A stretch of DNA of 64,000 bases from Rhodocyclaceae bacterium (lineage in GTDB: Bacteria > Pseudomonadota > Gammaproteobacteria > Burkholderiales > Rhodocyclaceae). Shown here piece by piece: positions 1 through 7,819 of this stretch. Both the position numbers and the translations under genes were made by a program. Numbering within the stretch: position 1 is the first letter of the stretch; the number at the start of each line of letters is the position of its first letter. The notes beneath the pieces are model-generated. The model was not told where the DNA came from. It made no database searches and saw only the letters and a list, made by a program, of their open reading frames with translations. The DNA is taken from the NCBI GenBank assembly GCA_016791145.1, contig JAEUNJ010000069.1, positions 1 to 64,000 on the forward strand. The letters are read 5' to 3'.

Positions 1-404
1 GGCGTGACGGCGTGGGTGCGGCGCTCGTCCACCTCGATGCGGCCCGCGGCGCGGACTGCCCGGTCCAGGGCCCGGGTTGCCGCGACCTCGGTGCGCAGGC
101 CCGTCTTCTGCACCTTGTCCGTGGCGATCTTCAGGCCGCCGCCGGCGGCGGGGGCATCGTCCTCGCCCTCGTAGACGGGGATGTAGTCCATGCCCATGGA
201 ATCCTTCTTGGGAACCGGCGAGGTGTCCGGCAGGCCCATGGGATTGCGGTAGTGGAGCAGCTTCCTGCCCGCCTGCTTGGCGGGTTCGCCGGCCACCTGG
301 GCGGGCGGGCCGGCGCCCTGGCCGCGGCCGAACCAGTAGCCGCCCCCGGCGGCGAGGACGGCGACGACGACGATCGCGACGGCCGGGATTGATCTAGCGC
401 TCAT
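1..404 (-). CDS. CusB-like efflux RND periplasmic adaptor (N-terminal part only)
   Basis: This is the N-terminal 134 residues of a membrane-fusion protein that would link an inner-membrane RND metal pump to the outer-membrane channel encoded next to it. After the start at 404 there is one hydrophobic segment (about residues 5-20, AVAIVVVAVLAAGG) that serves as signal or anchor. It is followed by the heavy-metal-binding segment typical of CusB/SilB-type adaptors (YRNPMGLPDTSPVPKKDSMG and then MDYIPVY, with the Met-rich M-G-M core) and the first beta strands of the adaptor core. The gene runs off the left edge, so the lipoyl and barrel domains are not visible. It lies downstream of the CusC-like and CusF-like genes on the same strand, which supports copper or silver export. 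Confidence 0.85.
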   Translation of the reverse strand, partial: MSARSIPAVAIVVVAVLAAGGGYWFGRGQGAGPPAQVAGEPAKQAGRKLLHYRNPMGLPDTSPVPKKDSMGMDYIPVYEGEDDAPAAGGGLKIATDKVQKTGLRTEVAATRALDRAVRAAGRIEVDERRTHAVT

Positions 405-435
405 CGGAATTCCCTTGCACGGAAAGGCTGGGTTG

Positions 436-565
436 CACCACAGAGGACGCAGAGGTCGCAGAGAAGGACAACCCCATTCGGAAATTCGAACGCGCCCACG
501 GTGACGATGCATGGATCATCTTTCCGCCTCGTCTTTCCTCCGTGTCCCCTGCGTCCTCTGTGGTG
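436..565. repeat. Inverted pair of an 'accacagaggacgcagag'-type intergenic repeat
   Basis: The 184-bp gap between the channel and adaptor genes contains the unit CACCACAGAGGACGCAGAGG (from 436) and an inverted copy ending at 565 (GCGTCCTCTGTGGTG, 551-565). The two arms would form an imperfect long hairpin in the transcript. A close relative of the same element occurs at 6134-6323 inside the pad operon. No coding capacity is evident. Confidence 0.7.
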
Positions 566-588
566 AAAAGTCCTTTTCCTGGCTTTCA

Positions 589-1869
589 TCACAAGTCCTC
601 TCCCACCAGGCGCTCGATTTCGGCCAGCCGGATGCGCTGTTCCGACCGGGCCTTGACCAGGTCCTGGCGGGCCTTGCGGATCTGCCGCTGGGCGTCCAGC
701 AGGGTCGCGAAATCGACGCGGCCGTTCTCGTAGGCGGCCAGGGCGGCCCGGAAGCCCAGGTCCGCCTGGGGCAGCATCCGGGTTTCGGTGAGCTGCTCCA
801 GGCGGCGGGCCGCCTCCAGGCCGGCCAGGCTTTCGCCCAGGTCGGACAGGGCCTGGTTCAGCGAGGCTTCGCGACGCATGCGGGCGGCATCGAGCATGCG
901 CTCGGCCTCCCGTTCCTGGCTGCGCCTGCTTTCCTGCTGAAGGGGAATGTTCAGCTCCAGCATCACCTCCCACTCGTTCACCCGGTTGCGGGTCTGGATG
1001 GGGGAGACGCCGAGGCTCAGGTCGGGATAGCGGTTCCGGTAGGTGAGTTCCCGGTTGCTTTCCGCCGAGCGGATGCGCGCCTCGTCGGCCTGCAGCCAGG
1101 GATTCGCGGCGCGCAGCCGTGCCTCCAGGGCGGCGAACTCGAGCGCCGCCGCCGCGGGCATGGGCCGCAGCACGTCCGGCGGTCGGAGCCGCACGTCGGG
1201 AGGGCGGCCGAGCAGGGCGCGCATGCGGGCGCTGGCCTGGGCGCTGTCGCCTTCCATGGCGGCCAGGTCGGCGCGCATGGCGGTCTGCTCCGTCTGGGCG
1301 CGCACCACGTCCTGCTGGGGCACCAGGCCGGCCGCGTAGCGCGTGCGGGCGATGTCCTCCACGCGGGCCATCAGGTCCAGGCTCTCCTGGTTCAGGCGGA
1401 TCGCCGCCTGGTGGTAGTGGTGCACCGCGTAGTTCTGCTTGATGCGCAGGGCCAGGTCGGCCCAGGTGCCGCGGGCCCGCCCTTCCGCCTCCTCGGCGCC
1501 CGCCGCGGCGGCCGCCTCCTTCAGGTCGCGCTTGCCGAACCAGGGCAGCGGCTGGATGACCGTGTACCGGGTGCTGCCGATCCGCGCGGGCAGCACGTTG
1601 GGCGCCGCATCGGTGCCCCGGTTGGTCAGGTCGCGCAGTTCCAGCCGGAAGACCGGGTCCGGCAGCGCGCCGGCCGGCTGGACGCGCGCCTGGGCGGCCT
1701 CGGCCTCCAGGCGCATGGCGGCGAATTCCGGATGCCTTTCCCGGGCGAACTCGAGCAGGCTCTGGACGGTGCCGCCGATGACGGTCTCCGCCCGGCCGGG
1801 GCCGGCCGGAAGCAGTCCCGCGGCAAGCAGGATGGCGGCCGCGGGCCGCCATCCCTTCCCGCCGGCCAT
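589..1869 (-). CDS. TolC-family outer-membrane channel, CusC-like
   Basis: A protein of 426 residues that would form the outer-membrane duct of a metal efflux pump. The start at 1869 (MAGGKGWRPA) gives a clean signal peptide, about residues 1-30 ending near PGRAE. The body shows the long heptad-like Ala/Glu/Arg-rich helices of the outer-membrane-factor family in two halves (FARERHPEFAAMRLEAEAAQ near the N terminus, LTYRNRYPDLSLGVSP in the second half) and the usual ending of amphipathic helices. It starts 2 bp after the CusF-like gene stops and is followed by the CusB-like adaptor, so the order is chaperone, channel, adaptor. Longer upstream starts in this frame run through the CusF-like gene and were not used. 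Confidence 0.85.
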   Translation of the reverse strand: MAGGKGWRPAAAILLAAGLLPAGPGRAETVIGGTVQSLLEFARERHPEFAAMRLEAEAAQARVQPAGALPDPVFRLELRDLTNRGTDAAPNVLPARIGSTRYTVIQPLPWFGKRDLKEAAAAAGAEEAEGRARGTWADLALRIKQNYAVHHYHQAAIRLNQESLDLMARVEDIARTRYAAGLVPQQDVVRAQTEQTAMRADLAAMEGDSAQASARMRALLGRPPDVRLRPPDVLRPMPAAAALEFAALEARLRAANPWLQADEARIRSAESNRELTYRNRYPDLSLGVSPIQTRNRVNEWEVMLELNIPLQQESRRSQEREAERMLDAARMRREASLNQALSDLGESLAGLEAARRLEQLTETRMLPQADLGFRAALAAYENGRVDFATLLDAQRQIRKARQDLVKARSEQRIRLAEIERLVGEDL

Positions 1870-1871
1870 GC

Positions 1872-2228
1872 TCAGGGCCTCTTTTCGAAGCTGGTGATGA
1901 CCACGTCCCCGCCGGCCATCATGGCCTGGAAGCTCACCTTGTCGCCGGGCTTCAGCCCGTCGAGCCACTTGGCCTGCTTCACCTTGAACTGCATGGTCAT
2001 GGCCGGCATGCCCAGGTTCTCGATGGGCCCGTGGGCCAGGGTCACGGTCTTGCCGGCCTTGTCCACCTTCTTCACCTCGCCCTGGGCGGGGGCCGGTGCG
2101 GCGGCGGCCGCGGCGGGCTTGCCGTGGTCGTGGGCGTGGTCCGCGGCGAGGGCGGGAAGGGCGGCGGAGGAGAGCAGGGCAGCGAACGAAAGGCCGGCGG
2201 CCGCCGGCAGCATGGATCTGGATGTCAT
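1872..2228 (-). CDS. CusF-like periplasmic copper-binding protein
   Basis: A 118-residue periplasmic protein with a signal peptide (about 1-29, cut after LPALAAD), a His-rich stretch (DHAHDHG) and an Ala/Pro linker. It ends in the small beta-barrel of the CusF family, which hands Cu(I)/Ag(I) to the adaptor. Likely ligands are His66, Met77 and Met79 in the GMPAMTM segment. E. coli CusF has a Trp that caps the metal at the position that is Met74 here, so the site may be all Met/His. The family would act with the channel and adaptor encoded immediately downstream. Confidence 0.9.
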   Translation of the reverse strand: MTSRSMLPAAAGLSFAALLSSAALPALAADHAHDHGKPAAAAAAPAPAQGEVKKVDKAGKTVTLAHGPIENLGMPAMTMQFKVKQAKWLDGLKPGDKVSFQAMMAGGDVVITSFEKRP

Positions 2229-2330
2229 GATGGAACTCCGCGATGGGTCGGTGCATGGACCCCGGGCGGACCCCGGTCGGGGACGCGCGGGAACGGCGGA
2301 ACGCCCGGTCCGCGGGGACCGGGAGCGGGG

Positions 2331-2717
2331 TCAGGCGCTTCGCGGAGGACGCCGGAGGCGTTCCGGCAGGGGATCGGAGTGCAGCGTGGCGGACAGGCCG
2401 GCGAGCACGTGGCCGGCCGGGTGGTCCGGCGCCGCCTTCGCCTCGGAGGGGATCATGCCGGCGCAGGCCAGGTGGCAGAAGCCGCACTGGTCGCAGGCCA
2501 TGCCGTCCTGGACGCCGGCCGGGTCGGCGCCGGCGGCTTCGCCATGGCAGTCGCCCTGGCTCCAGTGGCCGTCGTGGCCGGCCGCGATGCCCGCGGCAGC
2601 ATCACCGCCCCGCGGCCCGTGGGTGCAGAAGGGCATGGCGACGGCCGCCACCGCCGAGAAGGGCAGCCACGCGGCGGCGAGGAAGAGGATCAGCAGGCGG
2701 AGACGACGGAACGGCAT
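2331..2717 (-). CDS. DUF2946-like Cys/His-rich exported protein
   Basis: A 128-residue protein with an N-terminal hydrophobic segment (about 8-28). A Cys/His-rich core follows, with PFCTHG near residue 30, then CDQCGFCHLAC (75-85) and several isolated histidines. The composition and the position just upstream of the metal-efflux genes match the DUF2946 group often found beside copper or Co/Zn/Cd efflux operons. Binding of copper or another soft metal is an inference from the residues. The ATG at 2717 was chosen because it directly precedes the signal-like helix; the reading frame is open further upstream without signal-like sequence. Confidence 0.6.
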   Translation of the reverse strand: MPFRRLRLLILFLAAAWLPFSAVAAVAMPFCTHGPRGGDAAAGIAAGHDGHWSQGDCHGEAAGADPAGVQDGMACDQCGFCHLACAGMIPSEAKAAPDHPAGHVLAGLSATLHSDPLPERLRRPPRSA

Positions 2718-2766
2718 GGCGGCATTGTAAGCCGGGACCCGGGTGCGATTGCAAGCCGGGCGGGAA

Positions 2767-2793
2767 GTTCCCGGCCGCGGGCGGGCCGGGAAC
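2767..2793 (-). terminator. Perfect 10-bp hairpin after the hemerythrin-like gene
   Basis: GTTCCCGGCC and GGCCGGGAAC form a perfect inverted repeat with a 7-nt loop, 8 bp beyond the stop of the hemerythrin-like gene and before the metal-efflux genes. There is no good T-run on the minus strand, so it may be a weak terminator or an RNA-stabilising hairpin marking the end of the pad transcript. Confidence 0.5.
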
Positions 2794-2800
2794 GGGGAGA

Positions 2801-3280
2801 TCAGGCGGCGCGTTCCTGCAGGTGCGGGAACAACTGGGCGACGGCCTTTTCCGGATCGTTGTGGCGCGTCTTGCGGCGCAGGCGGATCGGCGGCCGGGTT
2901 TCCTTCAGGAAATCCACGAAAGGCTGGTCGTGCGTCTGCACGTCCTCCAGCATCTCGTGGCACAGGGCACGCATGCGCCCGGCCACCGTCGGGTCGCCGC
3001 GCATCATGTCCAGGCACAGGGCGGAGAGCTTGCGCCGGAACTTCATGTGGGCCTGCATGCGCGCGGTGAATGAGTCCGGATTCCAGAACTCCCGCATCAG
3101 GCGCTCCTGGAAGCCGAAATATTCCCGCGTGTAGTGGGCCAGCCAGTCCAGCATGTCCTGCATGAGATCGCGCTGGACCTTGTTGTCCGGCAGCATGTCC
3201 AGTCGCCCTGTCGTCCAGGCGAGCAGGCCGAACTGGCGCTCGAATTCCTCTATGCCGGAATTGTCTCGTTCCATGTCCAT
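2801..3280 (-). CDS. Hemerythrin-like four-helix protein
   Basis: A 159-residue, probably cytoplasmic, all-helical protein. Parts resemble the hemerythrin fold, which binds O2 at a di-iron centre: HYTREYFGFQE (H-x3-E), a later H-x2-F-x3-L helix (HMKFRRKL) and MLEDVQTHDQPFVDF. The first histidine motif of canonical bacteriohemerythrins is not obvious (LAWTTGRLDML takes that place), so metal binding is uncertain. The start has a strong ribosome-binding site (GGGAGGAGGGTGCC). It is the last gene of the pad transcription direction, 120 bp after padJ. A role in oxygen sensing or scavenging for the oxygen-labile pad enzymes is inference. Confidence 0.5.
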   Translation of the reverse strand: MDMERDNSGIEEFERQFGLLAWTTGRLDMLPDNKVQRDLMQDMLDWLAHYTREYFGFQERLMREFWNPDSFTARMQAHMKFRRKLSALCLDMMRGDPTVAGRMRALCHEMLEDVQTHDQPFVDFLKETRPPIRLRRKTRHNDPEKAVAQLFPHLQERAA

Positions 3281-3403
3281 GGCACCCTCCTCCCGCCGCG
3301 GTGTCTCGTGGCAATGCCCCCAATCTGCACCACGTCCGGGGAAAAATCCATATGCGGTGCACCATTGCTCGGGTATTCCACCGGGCTTCCTGTCGGGGAA
3401 CCC

Positions 3404-4708
3404 CTACTTCGGACGGCGATCCACCACGCGCTTCGCCTTGCCCACGATGGTCCGTTCCACGCCGCCGGAATGGAGGACATTCACGTGGGCGGAGACGCCC
3501 ACGTAGGACTTGATCGCGTGGTGCAGCTCGGCCCCGACGCGGCTCTGCTCGGCGGGGCTGGCGTTCAGGTGGGCGGGCCGGAACTCCACGTTCACCGCGA
3601 TGCTGTCGAGGGGCCCGTCCTTGTCCACGACGATCTGGTAGATGGAGTCCAGCTCCGGCTGGCGCATGACCAGTTCCTCGATCTGCGAGGGGAAGACGTT
3701 CACGCCGCGGATGATCAGCATGTCGTCGGAACGCCCCGTGATCTTCGCCATGCGGCGCATGGAGCGGGCGGTGCCCGGCAGCAGCCGCGTCAGGTCCCGG
3801 GTCCGGTAGCGGATCACCGGCATGGCCTCCTTGGAAAGGGAGGTGAAGACCAGTTCGCCCAGCTCCCCGTCGGGCAGCAGCTCGCCGGTGTCCGGGTCGA
3901 TGATCTCCGGATAGAAGTGGTCCTCCCAGACGGTGAGCCCGTCCTTGGTCTCGACGCATTCCTGGGCGACGCCGGGCCCCATCACCTCCGACAGGCCATA
4001 GATGTCAATGGCATCACAGTGCCAGCGCTTCTCGATGGCGCTCCGGATCTCGTTGGTCCAGGGTTCCGCGCCGTGGATGCCCAGGCGCACGCTGCTCTGC
4101 CGGGGGTCGAAGCCCTGCCGCTCCATTTCCTCGGCGATGACCAGCATGTAGGAGGGCGTCACCATGACCACGGTCGGCTTGAAGTCGTTGATGAGCTGCA
4201 CCTGCTTTTCCGTCTGGCCGCCGCCCATGGGGATCACCGCGCAGCCGAGCCGCTCGGCCCCGTAGTGGGCGCCGAGGCCGCCGGTGAAGAGCCCGTAGCC
4301 GTAGGAGACCATCAGGATGTCGTCGGGCCCGCCGCCGGCGGCATTGATCGAGCGGGCCATGATCGTCGCCCAGGTGTCCACGTCCTTCTGCGTGTAGCCC
4401 ACCACCGTCGGCTTGCCCGTGGTCCCGGAGGACGCATGCACGCGGACGATCTGCCGCATCGGCGTGGCGAAGAGCCCGTAGGGGTAGTTGTCCCGCAGGT
4501 CGGCCTTGGTGGTGAAGGGGAATCTGGCCAGGTCCTTCAGGTCCTGGAGGTCGGAGGGATGGACGCCGCGGTCGTCGAACTTCTTCCTGTAGTGGGGCAC
4601 GTTGTCGTAGGCGTGCTGCAGGGACCACCTCAGACGCTGCAACTGAAGCGCCGAAATCTCGTCCCGGCTCGCCACCTCGATGGGCTCGAATGCCCGCTTT
4701 TCTGCCAT
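3404..4708 (-). CDS. padJ: Phenylacetate-CoA ligase
   Basis: A 434-residue AMP-forming acyl-CoA synthetase that activates phenylacetate with ATP and CoA to phenylacetyl-CoA, the first step of the pathway. Visible motifs are the phosphate-binding loop ASSGTTGKPTVVGYT (about 92-106), YGLSEVMGPGVAQEC, the YRTRDL adenylation motif and the IRGVNVFPSQIEE hinge. Length and motifs match the PaaK/PadJ group. The ribosome-binding site GGAGGAGCACC supports the ATG at 4708. The gene follows padI by 57 bp, as in pad clusters of Aromatoleum/Azoarcus, which favours the anaerobic padJ assignment over an aerobic paaK. Confidence 0.93.
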   Translation of the reverse strand: MAEKRAFEPIEVASRDEISALQLQRLRWSLQHAYDNVPHYRKKFDDRGVHPSDLQDLKDLARFPFTTKADLRDNYPYGLFATPMRQIVRVHASSGTTGKPTVVGYTQKDVDTWATIMARSINAAGGGPDDILMVSYGYGLFTGGLGAHYGAERLGCAVIPMGGGQTEKQVQLINDFKPTVVMVTPSYMLVIAEEMERQGFDPRQSSVRLGIHGAEPWTNEIRSAIEKRWHCDAIDIYGLSEVMGPGVAQECVETKDGLTVWEDHFYPEIIDPDTGELLPDGELGELVFTSLSKEAMPVIRYRTRDLTRLLPGTARSMRRMAKITGRSDDMLIIRGVNVFPSQIEELVMRQPELDSIYQIVVDKDGPLDSIAVNVEFRPAHLNASPAEQSRVGAELHHAIKSYVGVSAHVNVLHSGGVERTIVGKAKRVVDRRPK

Positions 4709-4765
4709 GGTGCTCCTCCTCCGTGCGTGGATGACATGGCCGGCTCTGCGTCCGGCTCGGAATCT

Positions 4766-6097
4766 TCAGGCGGCGGCCGGTTCGCGGGCCAGGCCGCGCA
4801 GCCGCTTCACGTTCTCGGCCAGGTGGCGCTCCAGGTGGCCGACCTGGTCTGCGCCCAGGTGGCGGAACTTGCCCAGGGCGGAAAGGTAGTCGGCCAGGGG
4901 CCGCGGCCGGTCCGGGTCGCGGGTGAAGCGCAGGCCCGCCTCCGGCGTGAATTCCCACAGGGTGACGAAGTTGCATTCGACGGCGCGGCGGGCCACCTCG
5001 ATGTTCTTCTCGGCCGGGAAGCGCCAGCCCGTGGTGCAGGGCGAATAGACGTGGAGGTAGGCGAAGCCGTGGCGGGCGGCCGCGATGGCCCGGTCCAGCT
5101 TGGCGTAGAAATCCTCCATGAAGGCGGTGGAGGCGGTGGCCACGTAGTCGCACTCGTGCATCACCATGATCAGCGGCAGGTTCTTGGCGTCCTGGGTCTT
5201 GCCGCGGCCCCGTTCGCCCACCGGCGTGGTGCTGGTCCAGGCGCCGAAGGGCGTGCAGCTGGAGCGCTGCATGCCGGTGTTCATGTAGCCCTCGTTGTCG
5301 ATGACGATGAAGAGGATCTCCTCGCCGCGCTCCGCCGCGCCGGAGAGGGACTGGAAGCCCACGTCGGAGGCGCCGCCGTCCCCGGCCAGGGCCACGGCAA
5401 GCACGTCGCGGCCCTGGCGCTTGTGGGCCCGGCGCACGCCGGCCAGCATGGAAGCCGCATTGGTGAGCAGCGGGTGGAAGACCGGCACCTTGGTGCCCGT
5501 CATGCCGTTGTAGCCCACCGAACCCATGCCGGGCACGCAGCCCGGCGGCGTCGCCAGCACGCAGTCGGGGCCGATGCGGCGCATGGCGTGGCGCATGACG
5601 ATCTCGGTATTGCAGCCCTGGCAGCCGGCCAGGCCCGGCACGAAAAGGTCCTCGTCCTGCCCCACCTCGTTGTAGATGCGGGCCGTGGTCATCCATTCCA
5701 GGGCGCCTTCGCCGCAGGCCGCGGCGCAGGCGGGGTTGCCGCCGCAGTGGTCGCATTTGGCCACGTGCCCCGCGGCGGCGTCGAAGGCGATGCCGGCGTA
5801 GGCGCAGCCGACCGTGCACAGCAGGCAGTTCACGCACTTCGCGCCGTCCCACTCGACGGTGCCGGTCTCCGGGTCCTTGGCCAGCGCCGCGGCGGGGCAG
5901 AAGGACACGCAGCGCGGATCGCCGCATTGCCGGCAGACGGCAGCCTCCCAGGTGCCCGGGGTGTTGCCGGGGAGCACGCGCAGCCGGGACCGGCCCGGAT
6001 CGTCCGACCCGGTCTTGGCCACGGCGCAGGCCGTCATGCAGTCGCCGCAGCCGGTGCACCGGGCGGCGTCGAAGCGCAGGGTCGAATAGGCGGTCAT
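4766..6097 (-). CDS. padI: Phenylglyoxylate dehydrogenase, ferredoxin plus TPP-binding (beta) subunit
   Basis: A 443-residue fusion. The first about 130 residues are a four-cluster ferredoxin module: CTGCGDCMTAC at 14-24, CRQCGDPRCVSFC, CVNCLLCTVGC and CDHCGGNPACAAAC. The rest is the thiamine-diphosphate-binding beta unit of 2-oxoacid:acceptor oxidoreductases, with GDGGASDVGFQSL and DNEGYMNTGMQ as the Mg-TPP motif. With padE, F, G and H it oxidatively decarboxylates phenylglyoxylate with CoA to benzoyl-CoA and CO2. The ferredoxin fused to the beta subunit agrees with PadI of the Aromatoleum evansii enzyme. It is separated from padH by a 251-bp gap carrying an inverted repeat. Confidence 0.93.
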   Translation of the reverse strand: MTAYSTLRFDAARCTGCGDCMTACAVAKTGSDDPGRSRLRVLPGNTPGTWEAAVCRQCGDPRCVSFCPAAALAKDPETGTVEWDGAKCVNCLLCTVGCAYAGIAFDAAAGHVAKCDHCGGNPACAAACGEGALEWMTTARIYNEVGQDEDLFVPGLAGCQGCNTEIVMRHAMRRIGPDCVLATPPGCVPGMGSVGYNGMTGTKVPVFHPLLTNAASMLAGVRRAHKRQGRDVLAVALAGDGGASDVGFQSLSGAAERGEEILFIVIDNEGYMNTGMQRSSCTPFGAWTSTTPVGERGRGKTQDAKNLPLIMVMHECDYVATASTAFMEDFYAKLDRAIAAARHGFAYLHVYSPCTTGWRFPAEKNIEVARRAVECNFVTLWEFTPEAGLRFTRDPDRPRPLADYLSALGKFRHLGADQVGHLERHLAENVKRLRGLAREPAAA

Positions 6098-6133
6098 GGA
6101 TGGCTCTTCGGGTCAGGAAAAACGAAAGGCGTT

Positions 6134-6323
6134 CACCACGGAGGACGCAGAGGACGCAGAGAAGAACATTGAGAGTCGAGGGTCCGGCATGTGCTGGCAG
6201 GCGCGGCGGTCGGGACAACGCCTGCGTCGTCGTGCCGGGATGGCATGCATGGCGAACGGCAGCACTTCCCGGGCTGCTTTCCCGATCACGCTTTCCTCCG
6301 AGTCCTCTGCGTCCTCTGTGGTG
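6134..6323. repeat. Inverted 'accacggaggacgcagag' repeat pair between padH and padI
   Basis: The left arm starts at 6134 (CACCACGGAGGACGCAGAGG) and the inverted right arm ends at 6323 (CGTCCTCTGTGGTG). The arms share about 30 positions, enclose about 125 bp of spacer, and belong to the same family as the pair at 436-565. In the leftward pad transcript they would form a large hairpin between padH and padI. Confidence 0.75.
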
Positions 6324-6348
6324 AGGCGACCCGCGCCTTTCCCCATGC

Positions 6349-7602
6349 TCATCTCCACAGCTTCGACATCAGTGTCCGGGCGGTGTCCTGCGGGTCGGCC
6401 AGGAAGCGGTCCATCACGGGGGCCAGGTCCACCCGGCGCAGGATCAGCTCCCACATGACGCCGCCGTCGAAGGGCCAGTCGATGCCGAAAATTCCGGCCA
6501 GGCGCCCGTCCCTCGTGACGACCTTCAGGTCCCGGCCGGCGGCGGGATCGCCGCAGCGGTGGGTCTCGGCGCCGGGCAGGTCCTGGACGCCCACCGACAC
6601 GGCCTGGTGGCCGAAGAAGGTGTAGGTGTTGAGCGGAATGGCACCGGCATAGGGCTTGCGGCCCGGGTCGCCGGCCATGGCCTGCCCGGCCACCCGTCCC
6701 TGCTGGACGGCGTCGGGCAGGATGCCGCCCACCACCGGCGGCCCTCCGTAGAAGCTCGCCACCCGGGCGCAGTCGCCGGCGGCCCAGATGCCCTCGGCGG
6801 CGGCCATGTCGTCGTCCACCGGGATGCCGCGGTTTCCGTCCATCCGGGTCCCGGCGAGGAAATCCGTCGCCGGCACGACGCCGGCCCCCACCACCAGCAG
6901 GTCCGCCTCCAGGGCCTCCCAGCCGGCGCCGTTCTCCACGCCCAGGCGGCAGCCCTCGGCGGCCCGCTCGGCGGTGCGGACGGTCGCGCCGGTCAGGACC
7001 CGCACGCCGTGCTCGGCGAAGCGGCGCTCGATGATCGCGGCGGCCCGGGCGTCGAAATAGGCCGGCAGCATGCGCGGCTCCCGCTCGACGACGGTCACCT
7101 CCAGCCCGGCCTTGGCCAGGTTCTCGGCCGCGTGGGAGCCGATCAGCCCGGCGCCCAGAACGAGGGCCCGCCGGGCGCCCCGGGCGGCTTCCCGCAGGGC
7201 CAGGGCATCGTCCAGGGTGCGCAGCACGTGGAAGGGCAGCGCGGAGAGGCCGGGCACCGGCGGCACGAAGGGGCGGGCACCCGTGGCCACCAGCAGCTTG
7301 TCGTAGAAGAGTTCCCGGCCGTCGGCGAGGCGGACGCGGCGCAGCACCGGATCGACGCCCGCCACGCCTGTACCGCGCAGCACGTCGACCTTCCGTTCGC
7401 CGAACCAGGCCTCGTCGGCCAGCGCGATGCGGGCCGGGTCCGAGCGGCCCGAGACCACGTAGGGCAGCACCGTCGGCGAATAGGGCAGGTGGGGCTCCTT
7501 CGCCACCACGGTCAGGGCGTTGTCCGTGTCCGCCATGCGGATCGCCGCCACCGCCGAGAGGGCGGCGTGGCTCGCGCCGAGGATCAGGTAGTGGCTGTGC
7601 AT
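6349..7602 (-). CDS. padH: Phenylglyoxylate dehydrogenase, FAD/NAD(H)-binding subunit
   Basis: A 417-residue flavoprotein of the pyridine-nucleotide-disulfide oxidoreductase type. The N-terminal Rossmann segment is MHSHYLILGASHAALSAVAA. A second nucleotide-binding fold, ALVLGAGLIGSHAAENLAKAG, has the GxGxxG pattern for NAD, and the FAD motif is GIWAAGDCA. In the family this subunit passes electrons from the ferredoxin subunits to NAD+. The stop is followed by the 6134-6323 repeat element. It lies 217 bp downstream of padG, an unusually wide gap for an operon. Confidence 0.9.
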   Translation of the reverse strand: MHSHYLILGASHAALSAVAAIRMADTDNALTVVAKEPHLPYSPTVLPYVVSGRSDPARIALADEAWFGERKVDVLRGTGVAGVDPVLRRVRLADGRELFYDKLLVATGARPFVPPVPGLSALPFHVLRTLDDALALREAARGARRALVLGAGLIGSHAAENLAKAGLEVTVVEREPRMLPAYFDARAAAIIERRFAEHGVRVLTGATVRTAERAAEGCRLGVENGAGWEALEADLLVVGAGVVPATDFLAGTRMDGNRGIPVDDDMAAAEGIWAAGDCARVASFYGGPPVVGGILPDAVQQGRVAGQAMAGDPGRKPYAGAIPLNTYTFFGHQAVSVGVQDLPGAETHRCGDPAAGRDLKVVTRDGRLAGIFGIDWPFDGGVMWELILRRVDLAPVMDRFLADPQDTARTLMSKLWR

Positions 7603-7819
7603 GACGGACCTTTCGGCGTTGCGAAGTCCCTCGCCCGAAAGGCAAAGGGCACGGGGCGTGGGGCGGGCAGGCTGTCGTGCAGGCGGCAGCCCCCCGGCGA
7701 TGGGGCCGGATACGCTGCTGTTGCGCCCGGAATCGCGCTCCCCCGGGGGAACGCTGGAGGGTTGTCGCGGGAGCGGCGTCCCCGCCGCGATGGATTTCCG
7801 CCGCGCGCCGCCTTCATCC

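Noticed and set aside
3134-6172. 1012-codon plus-strand frame across padJ and padI
   Set aside because: It is antisense to two clear enzymes and has no recognisable domain; third-position GC keeps it open.
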